In this document: piece after piece, positions 36,001 through 49,000 of the stretch
Layout: every line of letters begins with the position of its first letter
How positions within the stretch are numbered: the stretch's first letter is position 1
Origin: Strix aluco
Lineage: Eukaryota > Chordata > Aves > Strigiformes > Strigidae
Assembly (NCBI RefSeq): GCF_031877795.1
Contig: NC_133935.1
Location: 74,108,303-74,172,302 of the forward strand
DNA: 64,000 nt
Direction of reading: 5' to 3'
Notes under the pieces: generated by a model
What the model saw: the letters and a program-made list of their open reading frames with translations, nothing else
Told to the model about the DNA's origin: nothing
Databases searched by the model: none
Program-made: the position numbers and the translations under genes

Positions 36001-39000
36001 TGTCTGGTTTTGAACAGGCAATGAATAGAGATGCCATCTTGGGACTGTAATTTCATCTGTAATAGTTTTATTTGATGCAATAACATTGTTTTTACTATAA
36101 TGGTGGTTTTATTAAGGAAAATACCCTGGTTTGGCACAGTTATGTTAAACAAGAATGCCTTAGTGGGGGAGGGAAAATGCAGTCGTATTTCATGTTTCAG
36201 ATCATAGTGAGATGAGCTTTTGGGTTGTAATGTTCGTGATGTTCTACAGTGCATTTTTATATTTTTTTTTAACTCATTTACTGTAACTACAGAGTAGGAT
36301 GGTAATAAATTTTGTGGATAAGGCCTGGACATGGATTTTTGAAATATAAAGATCTCTTTCTTTTGTTCTCAAGGTGATGACAGACTGTAGAAGCTATTGA
36401 ATTTCCTTTATTTTTTAAACTACAATTTAAAGATGTATATGACAATCTTTACTGAATAAATAAGAGTGTCAGGTTGTAAAATAAATGTAATTTGGTTTGA
36501 CAAAAACTTTGGTTTGATAGAGACAAGGCTTTTGTATTTAAAACCCGATTTTTGTTTTCAATTCTGTTCATGTTTTTCAAGATTGCAATCTTTAAGGGTT
36601 GTCTTCCTTTCACCAAGACAGCTAGTGGCAAAGGTGAACTACTTCTGCATTAACTAGTGAACTGTAGGGCAGTAGTGGAAACTGCATGTGCTTCTTGTAA
36701 GCATACTTGTACTTCAAGTGAATACACTGCTGATCTGTTTGTCTTCCTAGTGTCTGTAGGAAAAGAGTAAATCTATACCGCTACTGAAAATCCATTTTCA
36801 TTTGGTCTCTGACTGTGATTGCGTAAGACAATAAGGTTTAGATAGTAAGCCTTATCTATCTTCCTTTTCCTGTCTTCTCGTGTGAAAATGCTACTAATTT
36901 GCTACAATGCACACAAATATATGTACACACATATTTATACATAATAATGTAAATAGAAGGGTAACAATTATTTTAATTCTTATTTAAAGGAAGCCTGGAT
37001 CTAGGTATGGATAAGGAAGACTAGAAAATTAATGTCCAGGAAATTACAAAAGTGTTTCAGTGCTTCCTCAAATGTGTTTGTTATGCTTAATCAAAATAAT
37101 AATTTTGTATTGTGACAGCTAAGTTGTTCTTAAAAGCAGCATCTATTAGGTAGTTGCTGTGCCCATGGGTATTTGCTGAATGGATTCTGTTCACTGATCA
37201 ATATGATATATACTGATACACTACAGGTATACCTCTTGGGCTTCCTATATGAGAATGACCATGAACTCTTACAGTCTGAGGTGGTCTTGTATCTGCCCCT
37301 CAATTGTAACCTGTGCAAGGTTGTTGGTTGGTTTTTTTTTTTGTGTAGTTTTGTTCTTGGGATGATTTACTGAAAAATGTCAGAGAAGCTAATATTTATT
37401 TTTTAAAAGCTTTTAAAGAGGAAGACTAGGAAAGATTCAGGAGGGTAGTACCAAAAGTTATGCCTGTATCTAATGAAAGCAAATGGGGTGACCTCAGTTC
37501 TCTACTGAAGAAAGATAGGACTGTTAAAAATGAAAACATAAATATATAGCAGTTCTATTCATAATTGCTCCCTTTTCTCACTGATCACTCCTGTTGTAAT
37601 TCTCTGTAATCTAGCCTGTATTTTAATAATCAATACCTAATTGTGTTCTAATTGCCTTTGGGAACTTTGGGAATGGGCCCCATTTTTTTGCTAGGCTGTT
37701 TTAAAAAATAAAAATATTTTAATATTTGAAGGAATGAAAAAAAGTCTTTCTACCTGTCTTTACAATTCCCAGTATTCATATCTTATCTTTAAAATACTCA
37801 TGGTCTCTGCCTTTGTATATTTGAAGTGGTTCCTGGTTTGCCTATCGACACCTTTTTTCCCTTTAAGACCCTTACTCTTGTGTTCTCATTTTTCAGTTTT
37901 ATTCTGTTAACAAGTTATAGCACATTGTAAGAGGGATGGTTCTATTTAAAGTTGGCAGAGCTTTTGTAGTAATCTTCCTCCTGTGCCCCCCCCCTTTCTA
38001 CTCCAGTAATACACCTTTTAGGATGAGCTCTGCTTCTGGGGACTATTGTGTTTGAATGGATCTCTGACAATGTGCAGAATGTATATGGAGAAATGGCTGG
38101 AAAGATGAGCATAGTGTAATAAAGCACATGTTACAGATCAGAATTGCAGCGGTCTGTATCCGTTGGAGCCTAAGATAACTGTAGATAACCATTTAACAGA
38201 AGACATTATGAACAGGCTTTTTGGCTGAAGAAGGTGGTCTACTAAGTTTCCAAGTGAACCTCTGTAGAGGTGTTAACTTTTTTGTGTTATATGGTTACTG
38301 TTTTTAATTTAGCCTACACGTTTGGAAATCCTGTGATTAAAACAATGCATGTGTTTAAATACCACATATTCTGGTTTAGTCCAGTAAAGCAACTGGCAGA
38401 CTTTTGATTTCCGTATCAGGGTCCTGCATAATGAAGTAATTTTCTGCTAAGGAGTCTCTTTGAGTGGTAATGCTAAAGGAATCTTGTCTTGAACTCGTTG
38501 GTAAAAGGCAAACCACAGAATAGACTGGTGAAAGAATGCTTCTTGTCAGTATTGGTGTCTTACTGTTTTTTCCTCAACTTAAGTTAGTCAATTAAAAGTC
38601 AATAATTTGAATGCAGGAGGCTAAAAGAATCAAGGGCTTCAGTTGCCTTGAGCTATTGTCAATGCTTAGTTTGCAGTTTTCTAAACTGGGAGAATTCCAT
38701 AGTTAGAGGTCAATTATATTTTCCTATCCTTGAGGAAAAAATTTAATATCTCTATTGTTCTTCTTGCAGCAATAAAAGTCAGCGCTGTCTAGGTACAATA
38801 TCTGTACCTTAAATTCTGATATTAAACCCAATTGTTTACTCCTTTTCAAACTGTATTAAAATTATACTGTTCTGTTTGAAAGAAAACTCTCTCTTGGGAC
38901 ATTCTTTTCTTCTTCGCATTGATCTGCTTCTTCCAGTCTCTCCTCTCACCCCAGTAATTTCACTGTTTAATAGCTGGGCTTCTCTCCCACTCACTACTCT

Positions 39001-39963
39001 CCAACTGTTGCTCACCTATATGTGACATTATTCCTTCTTCATAGACTGAGACATATATGTTCGTATAAAATCATTATAGAAGAGGTTCTTAGGTAGTTGC
39101 ATGGAGCCTGGAGATGAGTATGATGGAGGTGCTGCTTCTGTGACTGAAGGGTTGCTGTAAGGGAAGCAAATGCATGATTGAGCTGTATCTTCAAGAGAGA
39201 GGGTGAAGACTCCTCCCTCTTCCAGAATGCTTAGGAAAGGAATAACTCCGGATACCTTTCCAGGACTTTCAGAAGGTTGGGCTTTGGTTGGGGTTCATCC
39301 TGCTGAGCGGTGGGCGGTTATGCTGGCTGGGCCTGCTCTGTGGCGCTGTGCGGAACTGTGGAAGTGCCTTAAGGCATACGGTTTTATTCCTTTCTCCTGC
39401 TGGAGTCTGAGTAGGTGGTCATTTAGCACCTTTGGCAAGGGACTGGTGGACAGTTTGAGATCATGTAACCTGTAGAAAGAAAATGGTAGAACACTGAATC
39501 CTAGAAAAAATAAGGCATAAGTTATTAAAATCCTAGTAGAAAGTCATTAAAAGAATGCCAGTTAAGTGCAGCTAAGGGTGTAGCTAAGTAAGGTACATAG
39601 CAAGCAACTTTATTTAAGCGAGTTTTTTAATGGCTATTTTAATGTTTGAAAGCTAATTATAAAATATTTTAAAATAAAGTGTGCTTCTGTATAAATTGTG
39701 TTTTTATAATTGTACTTATGTTACATGGTTCACATCTTAACCATCTCAAAAAAATGATGTAGAACTAGATATTCCTCAAGGAAGGAGGTAGTAAAGGTGA
39801 TTGAAGATATTGGACAGCTTCATTTATGACTAGTGCTTTTCAGATATGTAAAAGGTGGTTAAGGAGCATTTTGACATGCCTGAAAAATCATTACTGGTAT
39901 AGAAAGGGAAGAAGGAATAACTTGCCTTACAAAACAATGGTATCCAAAGAGTGACTTTAATGC

Positions 39964-39987
39964 AAAAAAAAAAAAAAAAAAAAAAAA
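39964..39987. repeat. Homopolymer A tract (24 bases)
   Basis: There are twenty-four consecutive A residues followed by ttttt. No retroposed sequence was recognised upstream, so it is listed as a simple repeat rather than a retrocopy tail. Confidence 0.9.
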
Positions 39988-42900
39988 TTTTTGTATGGTG
40001 CAAATGGCAGAATGTAGCTTTGCAATATGTTGTAGAGGCCAAATTAGAGATGGGTTTAAGAAGGATGAGACTGGACACTAGAGCCTTCAGTAGTTTTTAA
40101 GTATACTACTCTCAGTGCAGTTTGACTTTCCAAGCCACTGTTTGCTTAAGCCCTGCTATGTAAGTTTGCCCTAATAGAGTGATCCACTTGTATACTCATC
40201 TATAAATATGTTTCTGGCACCTAGTGGTATAATAATGGCCTAGGTATGTATTTGATCTAAATTAGTGTGGCAGCTCTTAGATTTTTAAGGCCATCTCAGT
40301 AGATGCCTTGCAACACCTGATAGTATGTGTAAGCCTGACAGCATCTGTGAGCCTAGATCCAAATGGGGCTTGAGTGATCTAACGTGTGGCACTCCTGTAC
40401 CTGGCTCGGGAAGGAGCTGTGAAACTCGAGTTAGGTGCTAAACCCGAGTCTACAGTAAATCAGTAGACATGTGTGTTTGAGAAGAGCTTTCATAAACATA
40501 AGAACGCTGAGGTAATGATGAAGGGGTGGGGAGGCATGCCAAGGAGTGCAAAATACTGAAGGGTGTGCCTGAAATGCTACTTTTCCTGTAGGCTTTGATG
40601 CCATCTGCAGGTCTGAGTTTGATGCCAAAATGAGCCCAGCTGGGATGTAAAGTCTGGAATCTATGAATCTGTTGCTTTGAACAACTAGTTTTGTTTTAAA
40701 ATTTCAGTTCTTGTGCTTATGTAGTAGCTCAATAATTCACTTGCCTGTGAAATAGGAGTTAGATGCCTGAGGAATTTCAACCTTATTATTTCAACCTGCC
40801 ATGTGCAAGTGCAATCACAGGATTATAGGCTGTGGTAGGCTTTGGTGTGTAAGGGACAGCCAGTAACTTTACATCTCTTCTGCAAAATAATCAAGAGCAG
40901 CAGAATGATGGAGTTGGAAGACAAGTGATTAGAAGGAAAGTGTTGCTATCAAGTTTCACTAATACACAGGTATCAGCATGCTGGTTGACTGTGGCCAAGT
41001 AACTCTGAGTTATAAAACAAATGTGGTGATTTAGTCAGAATGAGACTGTTCGGGTTATTAACCGATTTTTCTTTTTAGCATAGTACAATTCAGTACTTTC
41101 AGTACAATCACAATTCAGCATTTCTGTGAAAGAGGGAGCCCTGAGGAGATCAAAGGCTTAAACTTTCTTTCAAGTTCCCTTTCCTGGTGTCACAAGGCAC
41201 AGTATGACAGATCCGTGTTGCCAGAATCTGTTCCCAGGTGAATGTCTTAAAATTTTAGCAGTGTCAGGGAAATGTGGAAAAGACCAGGAACTTCATTTAT
41301 ATTTAATATTATGAGTTCTAGCTCAAAAGAATAGGAATCATCTTTAAAGATAATAGTATCTAAAAAAAAAATTTTACTTTTTTTTTTTTAAGGTAGTCTT
41401 GCTTGGGGTGACCTGTTTTGTATATTAGTAACACAGTGTTCCAGCACATGTTGGTGTCCAAGTCCATGATGCTGGTCCTAGAGACTTAATCAAATTCTAC
41501 TCAAATGCTACTAGAGCACTGCCTCTATTTTTTAATGTCAGTTAGAGATTTTTTTTTGTTTGTTTCCCAGAAATGTTTGCTATACAGCAATTTGTAAGTC
41601 TTGGATTGTGTCAACAGGGTTGAGAAGACGACACAGCAATTCTGTAGTTGCTTCCAGCACCGTGCATTTTATCCCTCTTTAATCAGGGATGAGCAGTCCT
41701 GGGAACTGGGAGTTTTGTGATGAACTCTGTATGCTGTTGTGGGCAGACATAATCTGGGCACACCTGCCTATCAAGACTTTTGAAGAAACTGGATGTGAAA
41801 ACACAATGTGTGAATCTCAAATTGACTTAAAATGTGAGACAGAGCTATAAAGAACTAGGCTGAGGCTACTGCTATGTTTTATATCACCAGATAGCTGTTG
41901 GATAACTACTTCGGTCTTTAGTATGGATCAGTTACTTTTAAATGTTACATTCTCACTGCTAATCCACGTTGCTTAGTAAATCCAGCATCCAGAAACTAGG
42001 TTAAAGCTATTTATTCAATAGACAATACCTATTTTTCCCCAGTTGTCTAAAACAAGTATTGTTGAGAATTGATTAGTTTATCTAAAAATGTTGCAACAAA
42101 GCTGGCAAACTTTCTGCATATTCTATAGGAAACATGGTGCAGAAAATCAAATTATTTCTCCTGTTACTATTGAGAAATAGAATAACTGAGTTCTCTAATG
42201 TTTATTTGTGAAGCCAGAAAAATCAGTTTTGTGTAATGAGAATATTTGGCTTGGGAATAAAGTGATCATTTTGATCTATTTTTGTGTTTCCAAAATGGCT
42301 CTCACTAACTTGTCTCTCACAGGGTGCCATATCTTGTCCTAATTGTAGCATTACAAAAACTTGTGTAAGTAGATCAGACTCCCTTCTCCTCTGCTTGTAC
42401 CTTCTCTGTGATAGCTACTAGTCTTAACCCTTGCCCTGCTCTTTGCCAGGCTGGTGAAAACAGAGTATTTTTAATAGCTGCAACTAAAAGGAACGTTAAA
42501 TCTGTAAGTGTTTTTGCTTCAATATTCAATTCAGTTGTGGTTTATTTTATTCTGAGACTTTTGCTGTTTTCATTATAGTTTTTTCCATACATCAGCGCCT
42601 GATGTGCAGAATTCATATTATAGATCACTGATGATTAACTGAGCATGTAATTTGGACAATAGAATTGGGAAAGATCTATGGATTAAATTTATTTTGGGCA
42701 TAATATTTCATTCAACCAAATGCTTTGTTTTAATTTTCATTTGTTGTTTGAAATAAAGACCCTTTTATGGAAAGCTTCATCTGTCTGAGGAGGATTCATA
42801 GGAGAGAATATGGCAACCTAAGACTAATCAGATGCAATGGTAAGTCTATTTTTAAAACACACATTGCTGACCACTATGGCCACAAGTGACAAGTTGTAAA

Positions 42901-45900
42901 CTCAGTATGGGTTGAAACTACCAGGTGGATTTGATAGAGAAATTTTGGTGGGTAATTTGTTCCATCATTCTTTCTGGTAAATTAGATGTTCTCTATAGTC
43001 CATGGGCAGGCTTGACCAGCAGTCGCACATCTGGCTTGTGGGTTTTGCCACTTCTGTTTTGCTACTATTTCAATGTCACAATCCTCAGATGTTGCTGACT
43101 TTTTTTTTGAGAAAATGTATATGCTATATTTCATATTTTGTAGTTGAGTGGTATAGGTAATAAATAATGGTTGTGTATGTAGATAAAATACTGCCTTTAC
43201 ATAAGAGACCTAGTCTGGGAGTCTTTAAATACCATTTAAACTCAGTACATAAAGTCTCTTAATATTCTACAAAGGTCATAGCTAATAGCAGGGTTGAAGT
43301 GTGTAATCTCTTAGTGTTTTGGGAGAGTTTTAAAACAATAAAGTAGAAAAATTGGTCCCCTCTCACTTCTTTGCCTGGTAGTAGCACCTTTATTTGTGTG
43401 TTTGCTGCTTGTGGTGTTCTCATCAAAGCATGACAATGTTATAAGCAAGTGAAATAAAAAGTAGTAAGCTGCCTTGTTTCTGCTTAAGATGATATGGTTT
43501 CCTTTAAATTGAATTACCACAGATAATGTGGAATTAAAACTTAGTCAAGAATTAAAAGCATCTTCACCCCATTTCCCAGAATAGAGTTTGATTTCTGCTT
43601 TTATCAGCAGCAGTGGAAAGCAGCAAAGCCCAGATTTGTTACCAATAAATGTATACCTAGAATATCAGAATGATAATTGAGTTAGCGTATAATGACATTT
43701 CCTTATCTACGCAGATATACATGAATATGGTGGGTGGTATTTGGTGGAAGGAAATACAAGACAGGGCAGAGGCTCACTAAGGGGACTATTACTTCAGCAG
43801 AAAAGGGAAATCTGATTTACAGTGTAGGGTTTCACTGATGGAGGGGGGGGAAAATGTGTGTGCACTCCAGTTGGTGTGAGCACCCACCCCAAATGCTCAA
43901 ATAAATCTGTAGTCCTGCAGCCAGCAACTGACCGTTGGTGAGGTGTTTGTAACCCTGGGCTTCTATCGTCCTGTGACTTTTTAGTCCTCTACAGTTGTTC
44001 CATGTCTTTACCCCCTTATGCTACTTTTTATTATAGCATATTAAATAGTTTTTACTTTACACAGAATAAATATTATTGCTATGTTAGTTCCAGATATATG
44101 TATAACAATAGGTGCTACACTGCACCTCTATACAAAGCTAAGTAATTGCTAAAACAAAGTAGGTAGTAGTAATTTGATCAGTAGATTGTTTCTGTTCAAT
44201 GCTAAAACAATTCTCCAGGCAGGCCAAGACATGTCCAGACAGAGCCTGATAAGTCCCAAGGCTTGTGTTATGAATCTAACACAAAGCCTGTGGCCCATTA
44301 CAAACAATGGCAACACCATATTTATGGGCTACACGGTCTTGCTTTGCGTCGTCTGTGGTGAGGAGCAATCACTGCTCTTCGTTCAGGTAACCTGGATGCA
44401 AATATGCTGAATTGGTAAAATTGCTGTCATGCTCTGAGCCTTGCAAGAGGCAACTAGGAAGTGACAAGACATAAATTTAGTCCTGATCTGGTGATGCCTA
44501 AGTAAAGTGGCATTCTGGACCATTTTCCAGGAAAATGGATGACCTTGGAATACAAAAGTGGTAATTAGATCAGCACGTCTGAGGGAATATTTGCAAGGAG
44601 CTCACCTACTGTAAGCAGAAATTGTATCAGAGAAAGGGGCTCTTTCTGTACAGTTGAAAAATTTTTATGGGGATTGGCTTCAAGTTATAATTCAGATACA
44701 GTCTGCATTGTTTTTACAGAAAGTCTACATGGTCTTTAACTAATTATTTCTTTGCTGGGAACTGCAGTAGTAGATAGTGGGAAAATCCTGGCTAGTGGGA
44801 AAGTTCTCATTTGCAAATTGGCTTTGTAAAGACCTCTGAAGGTTGAATCTTGTTAAAGTAGTATCTTAAGATATTGGTGGTTTGGTTTTGGTTTTATTTA
44901 CATTTAACTTGTAGTCACTCAACACTTCATAAGAAAACTTATTTCTTCTCTCAAAAGAATCTTGATACCTGCCATTGTGAAGGAAGCTCTAGGGGCTTTT
45001 ATGTATGAGTAGACAAAGCTATGTAGCATTCTGTTGAATAGACATTTTAGCTAAAATAGTTGGAAGGGCTTGAATGCATTTTCAAGGTATGATCTTCCTT
45101 CATTATAGAAATACTCTGTGTATTCTAAAGTAGATCAAAAATATGCCAGGAAATAATGGAGAGATCTTTTGAGTATTTTAGAGAAAGATGTTATAAGCAA
45201 AAGACCTTCTGGTCTATATATCTCTTAAAGGTTGAGAAAAAATAATTATTTTTTTCTTCCCTGACTGACATCAGTAGCATTTTTATATGAAATGTACTTA
45301 AAAAAAAAAAAAGCAGTGATAATAACCAATCTCTATATTATATATGTGTGTGTAAATATAGATATGTATCTGAGATGTGCTATAATAATACCAGTTAGGT
45401 AAAGGTTAAAGCAAATAATACAAATAAAGGAAAGTGAACGTAAAGCAGATAATTCAGCCTGTTACATATTTCAGAGTGCTGTGTAAGTCAGAGAAACTGT
45501 ATTAAAAACTTTAATTCCACGTGCATTTATAGCCAACATCACCTGTATCTCACCACCACAATAGCCTTGGCTCTTTGTGTTGTGGCTACTCTTCTCTACT
45601 CTCCACAAGTGCCAAACGTGTTTGTTTCTCATGCCCACTAAATGCTGTTTCAGTGCCTTTCCTCTCTTCCATTCTTCAGTGAGCCCTCTTCAATAAACAT
45701 AGCTGTTTCTTGTCTCTAAAGCCTACCTAGTGCTGTACTGAACCTCCCTTGCTGAAATCTGTGCCACCTGCATGTGGGTCTGAGCTTCTCTTGTAGCCAC
45801 TACCCATCTTTATGTGATGTGCTAGCTGGGCAACAAGTATAGTGCTTGTGGTGACTGGTGTGGAGTTCGGTCTGGGCTGGTTGATCAGCTAGCAACAGAC

Positions 45901-46009
45901 CCTCAGCAGCTAGACAAGCCAGATGGAAAATGAGAGCTGGACTACCTGACTTTCCCTCTGTGAGGTCCTGATAGGGTTGTGGTGTTTTTGGTTTTGTTTT
46001 GGGTTTTTG

Positions 46010-46025
46010 TTTTTTTTTTTTTTTT
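46010..46025. repeat. Homopolymer T tract (16 bases) in a G/T-rich stretch
   Basis: T16 follows a stretch of alternating G and T runs (about 45976-46009). On the plus strand this resembles a polypyrimidine tract ending in ccccag. Without a recognisable exon after it, I treat it as a simple repeat. Confidence 0.8.
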
Positions 46026-49000
46026 CCCCAGCTGCCACAAAACTTGTAGAAACTTAATAAGCTCAGAGGTCTCCATCCACTTTTTCAGATCTTAGAACTG
46101 GCAAATATGGTTTAAAAAAAAAAAAAGTTGGATAGACACAGGAAAATTACATAAGTTCTGTTTTTTTAAGCAGCAAGGTAAAAAGAAAGATGGGAGTTAT
46201 ATTTGTTTGCTAGAAGAAAAGTGGATTTAAAAGCAAATTACTGGTTGAAAATAATGGTGTTTGTTCAAATATGATCAGTTTAGTTTCCTGCATGCATGTT
46301 TTATTTCCAAGAATACTAAAATCACTACTACTGAACTGTTTGGAAACAGTGTTGCCAACTGTTTGAAAGTTTTAATATTTCATTAAAACTTAATTGCTTT
46401 TTTTTTTGTCTATTAGAAATAGATACATAGAAGCAGAAAGGATGAAAGTGACATACGTTCTTGTCAATGAGCTGTTACTAATGCTGCATAATAGGTGTCT
46501 GGGTTTCCACAAGATACTAAAGATGGCTGTAATCTGATCAAAGAACCAGGCTCTCTAACTGTAGGACTCTTATGTCTGTATGTTGGTTTGGATCAGAATG
46601 AAATAGCAATGGAAAAGCTGCATAAATACTAAGAACTTATTGTCTAGTTTCTTTTCTTTTACAACTAAGCTGAACTTGCTAGCAGAAGTGTTTTGAAAGT
46701 TGTTTTCTCTTAGGTAAACTAGAACTTGTTCTGTACTTTGTTTCCTGTATTTAGGGTACTTAGATTGTCTTGCTGTTAAACACACAAAAAACCCCCTACA
46801 GTAAACCAAACCTATGGTAAACCAAACCCCAGACAGATGGGAAATATGTTCCTTTTCTCTTTTGTATTAAAGAAAGTGAAAGAAATAAGCTTTAAAAATA
46901 GATTTTAGTAATGGTACTTTTTCTCTGAAATTGTGTTTGGAAAATTATTCGATATTGGGTTATTACATAATGTAAACCAATTATTTGATGATACTGTTTT
47001 ATTCTGCCCATAGAAATAATTTTATTTTAAGAGCATGTACTACCTGAGGCTTAATTCTGTAAGTAGTCCTTGGCCACTTCCTTTGGTTTGGGTGGAGAGC
47101 AGTATTAGATTTTTCTATATTGATGAAAAAAAATCTGATGGGTTTTCTCAAAATTACTGTGGATGTTCTCATGCTGGTTTTTATGCTTATTTAATATTGT
47201 TGAAACAAACCACTAGGTGGCAATATCAATTAAAAAAATTCAAAAAAGTGCAATTAAAGTTGTCGTCTAAAATGGGACACTGAACAGTAGGTTTGATTAA
47301 AGTGAAAACATTAAATTTTCTTGTATGTAACATTGTCCTGATCTAGAGAGGAGTTGTTCTGCAAAAGCACTTGGCCTGTGTGATTGGTGACTGAGGACAG
47401 CTAGGTGTATCTGCTTGGATACAGAGGAAGTGTTTTCACTTTCATGTGTTTGCAGTATATGTTACACATTTGAAAAGGTGAATTATTATCATACTACTTC
47501 TTAATGAAACTTGTTAGCTTGCCAGTTAGAAAGAATTAATTGGGGTTATATTGGTGCTACTTGAGAAACAAATCCTGACTGGCATGAATGTAATACATTT
47601 TAAACTAGTTAATGTAACATCAGTATGAATCTACTTATGGCTGTGGATGAACTTACGAAATACTGAATGTGTCTGTTATGGATAGACACTTGTTAATGGA
47701 TGTGCTGATTTTATCTTTGGTGTAGGTGCCACTGCACAGCACGCAGACTGGGTTTGTAGGTGAGATAATGACAAATCTCTTCAGTCTTCTAAATAGCTTG
47801 TGAATGCAGTCTGCTTCCTGCACAGCTTAGCACATACAGAAACCACGTCCTTACGTCACAGGACTTGTCTTGGCAGAGGTATCTTATCCTTTTATTTAGA
47901 TATGTATATTCTTTTTCTTATTGAAGATGCTGTTGCTAATGTTCCTGCTTAGGAACTGTTTAAGTTTGTATTACAGTCCTCTTTGGGTTATTACTTTGGG
48001 AATACATATAATGAAATTGCTGGCATGCAGTAACAGTGGCATTTCTACTTGAGCGTGGTTTTGCCGGAGCACCTGCCTGCTCCTCCATCCTGCCTGTACT
48101 GCTCCGTATGCATTTTTAAAATGTCTGTGTAGTATGCTATTCTCTTGTTAGATTTAATTGGAGTGTGATAGCCTGTTCTCCTTCCTGGGAACTTTAGCTC
48201 TTTGGGCTTTATTCCCAATGCTTTGTGCTCTCACTAATGGGTAAGTTGCTAACCCTGCTGTGGTTCTTGGGTATTTTTGAGAAGGTCTTGCTTTAACTCT
48301 TGGTCTTTATTTTGCCAGGTTTTATAATCATTTTATCAGGTAGTGGCTAGAGGACCTAATTTATCTTGGAGTGATTTATATACTGCAATGATGACGAGAT
48401 ATTGTACAAGAAAGCACATTCCAAGGCCATCACACCCCAACAGTACAAAAAGGATTACGATATGGAATAATACTATTCATCACATCTGAAGCATTGCCTT
48501 TGTCTGTTCTTTTTGTCTGCTGTGTATCAGGGTGTTGCAGTGACTCTGCTTCTCAGTCGTTATGTCAAGCAATTTCTCATAAGCTATTTCTGGTGTGGAT
48601 GATAGAGCAGAAGCATTCCCTTGAAGTATTACTTTTCAAGTGGAATTGAAAATGCTTGATTTGATGGTCTTTGTGCCCAGTCGACTCCGTCATAGACCAG
48701 ACTGGACTGCTTGTTAGAGAGGTTTGTGAGTGGTGCTTCTTAAAATAAGTGGTAATTTTCCCATAAATTGCTATGTCGAAGTATGTGAGGTCTAGGCAAA
48801 TAAGGATCATGCCTGTTTTGGGTGGGGTTTTTCTGTTTGTTTTTTACAGGTTTGATTTAACTTCTGTTCCTTCTTCATGTTTTTTAAAGACAGGTAATTG
48901 CATCATACATAGTGGTATTGTCACTGTAACTCAATTCTGTGCATTCACTACTTCTGTAAGTGTAGATAGTTTAATCTTGCTGTATTACAGTACACATTTA

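Noticed and set aside
39964..39987. A24 tract as the tail of a processed pseudogene
   Set aside because: No retroposed coding sequence, polyadenylation signal or flanking duplication was found beside it.
44214..44410. Possible exon or enhancer with open frame and SOX/CArG-like words
   Set aside because: The CArG-like ccatatttatgg has the wrong spacing. The frame has no recognisable similarity, and there is no convincing splice pair.
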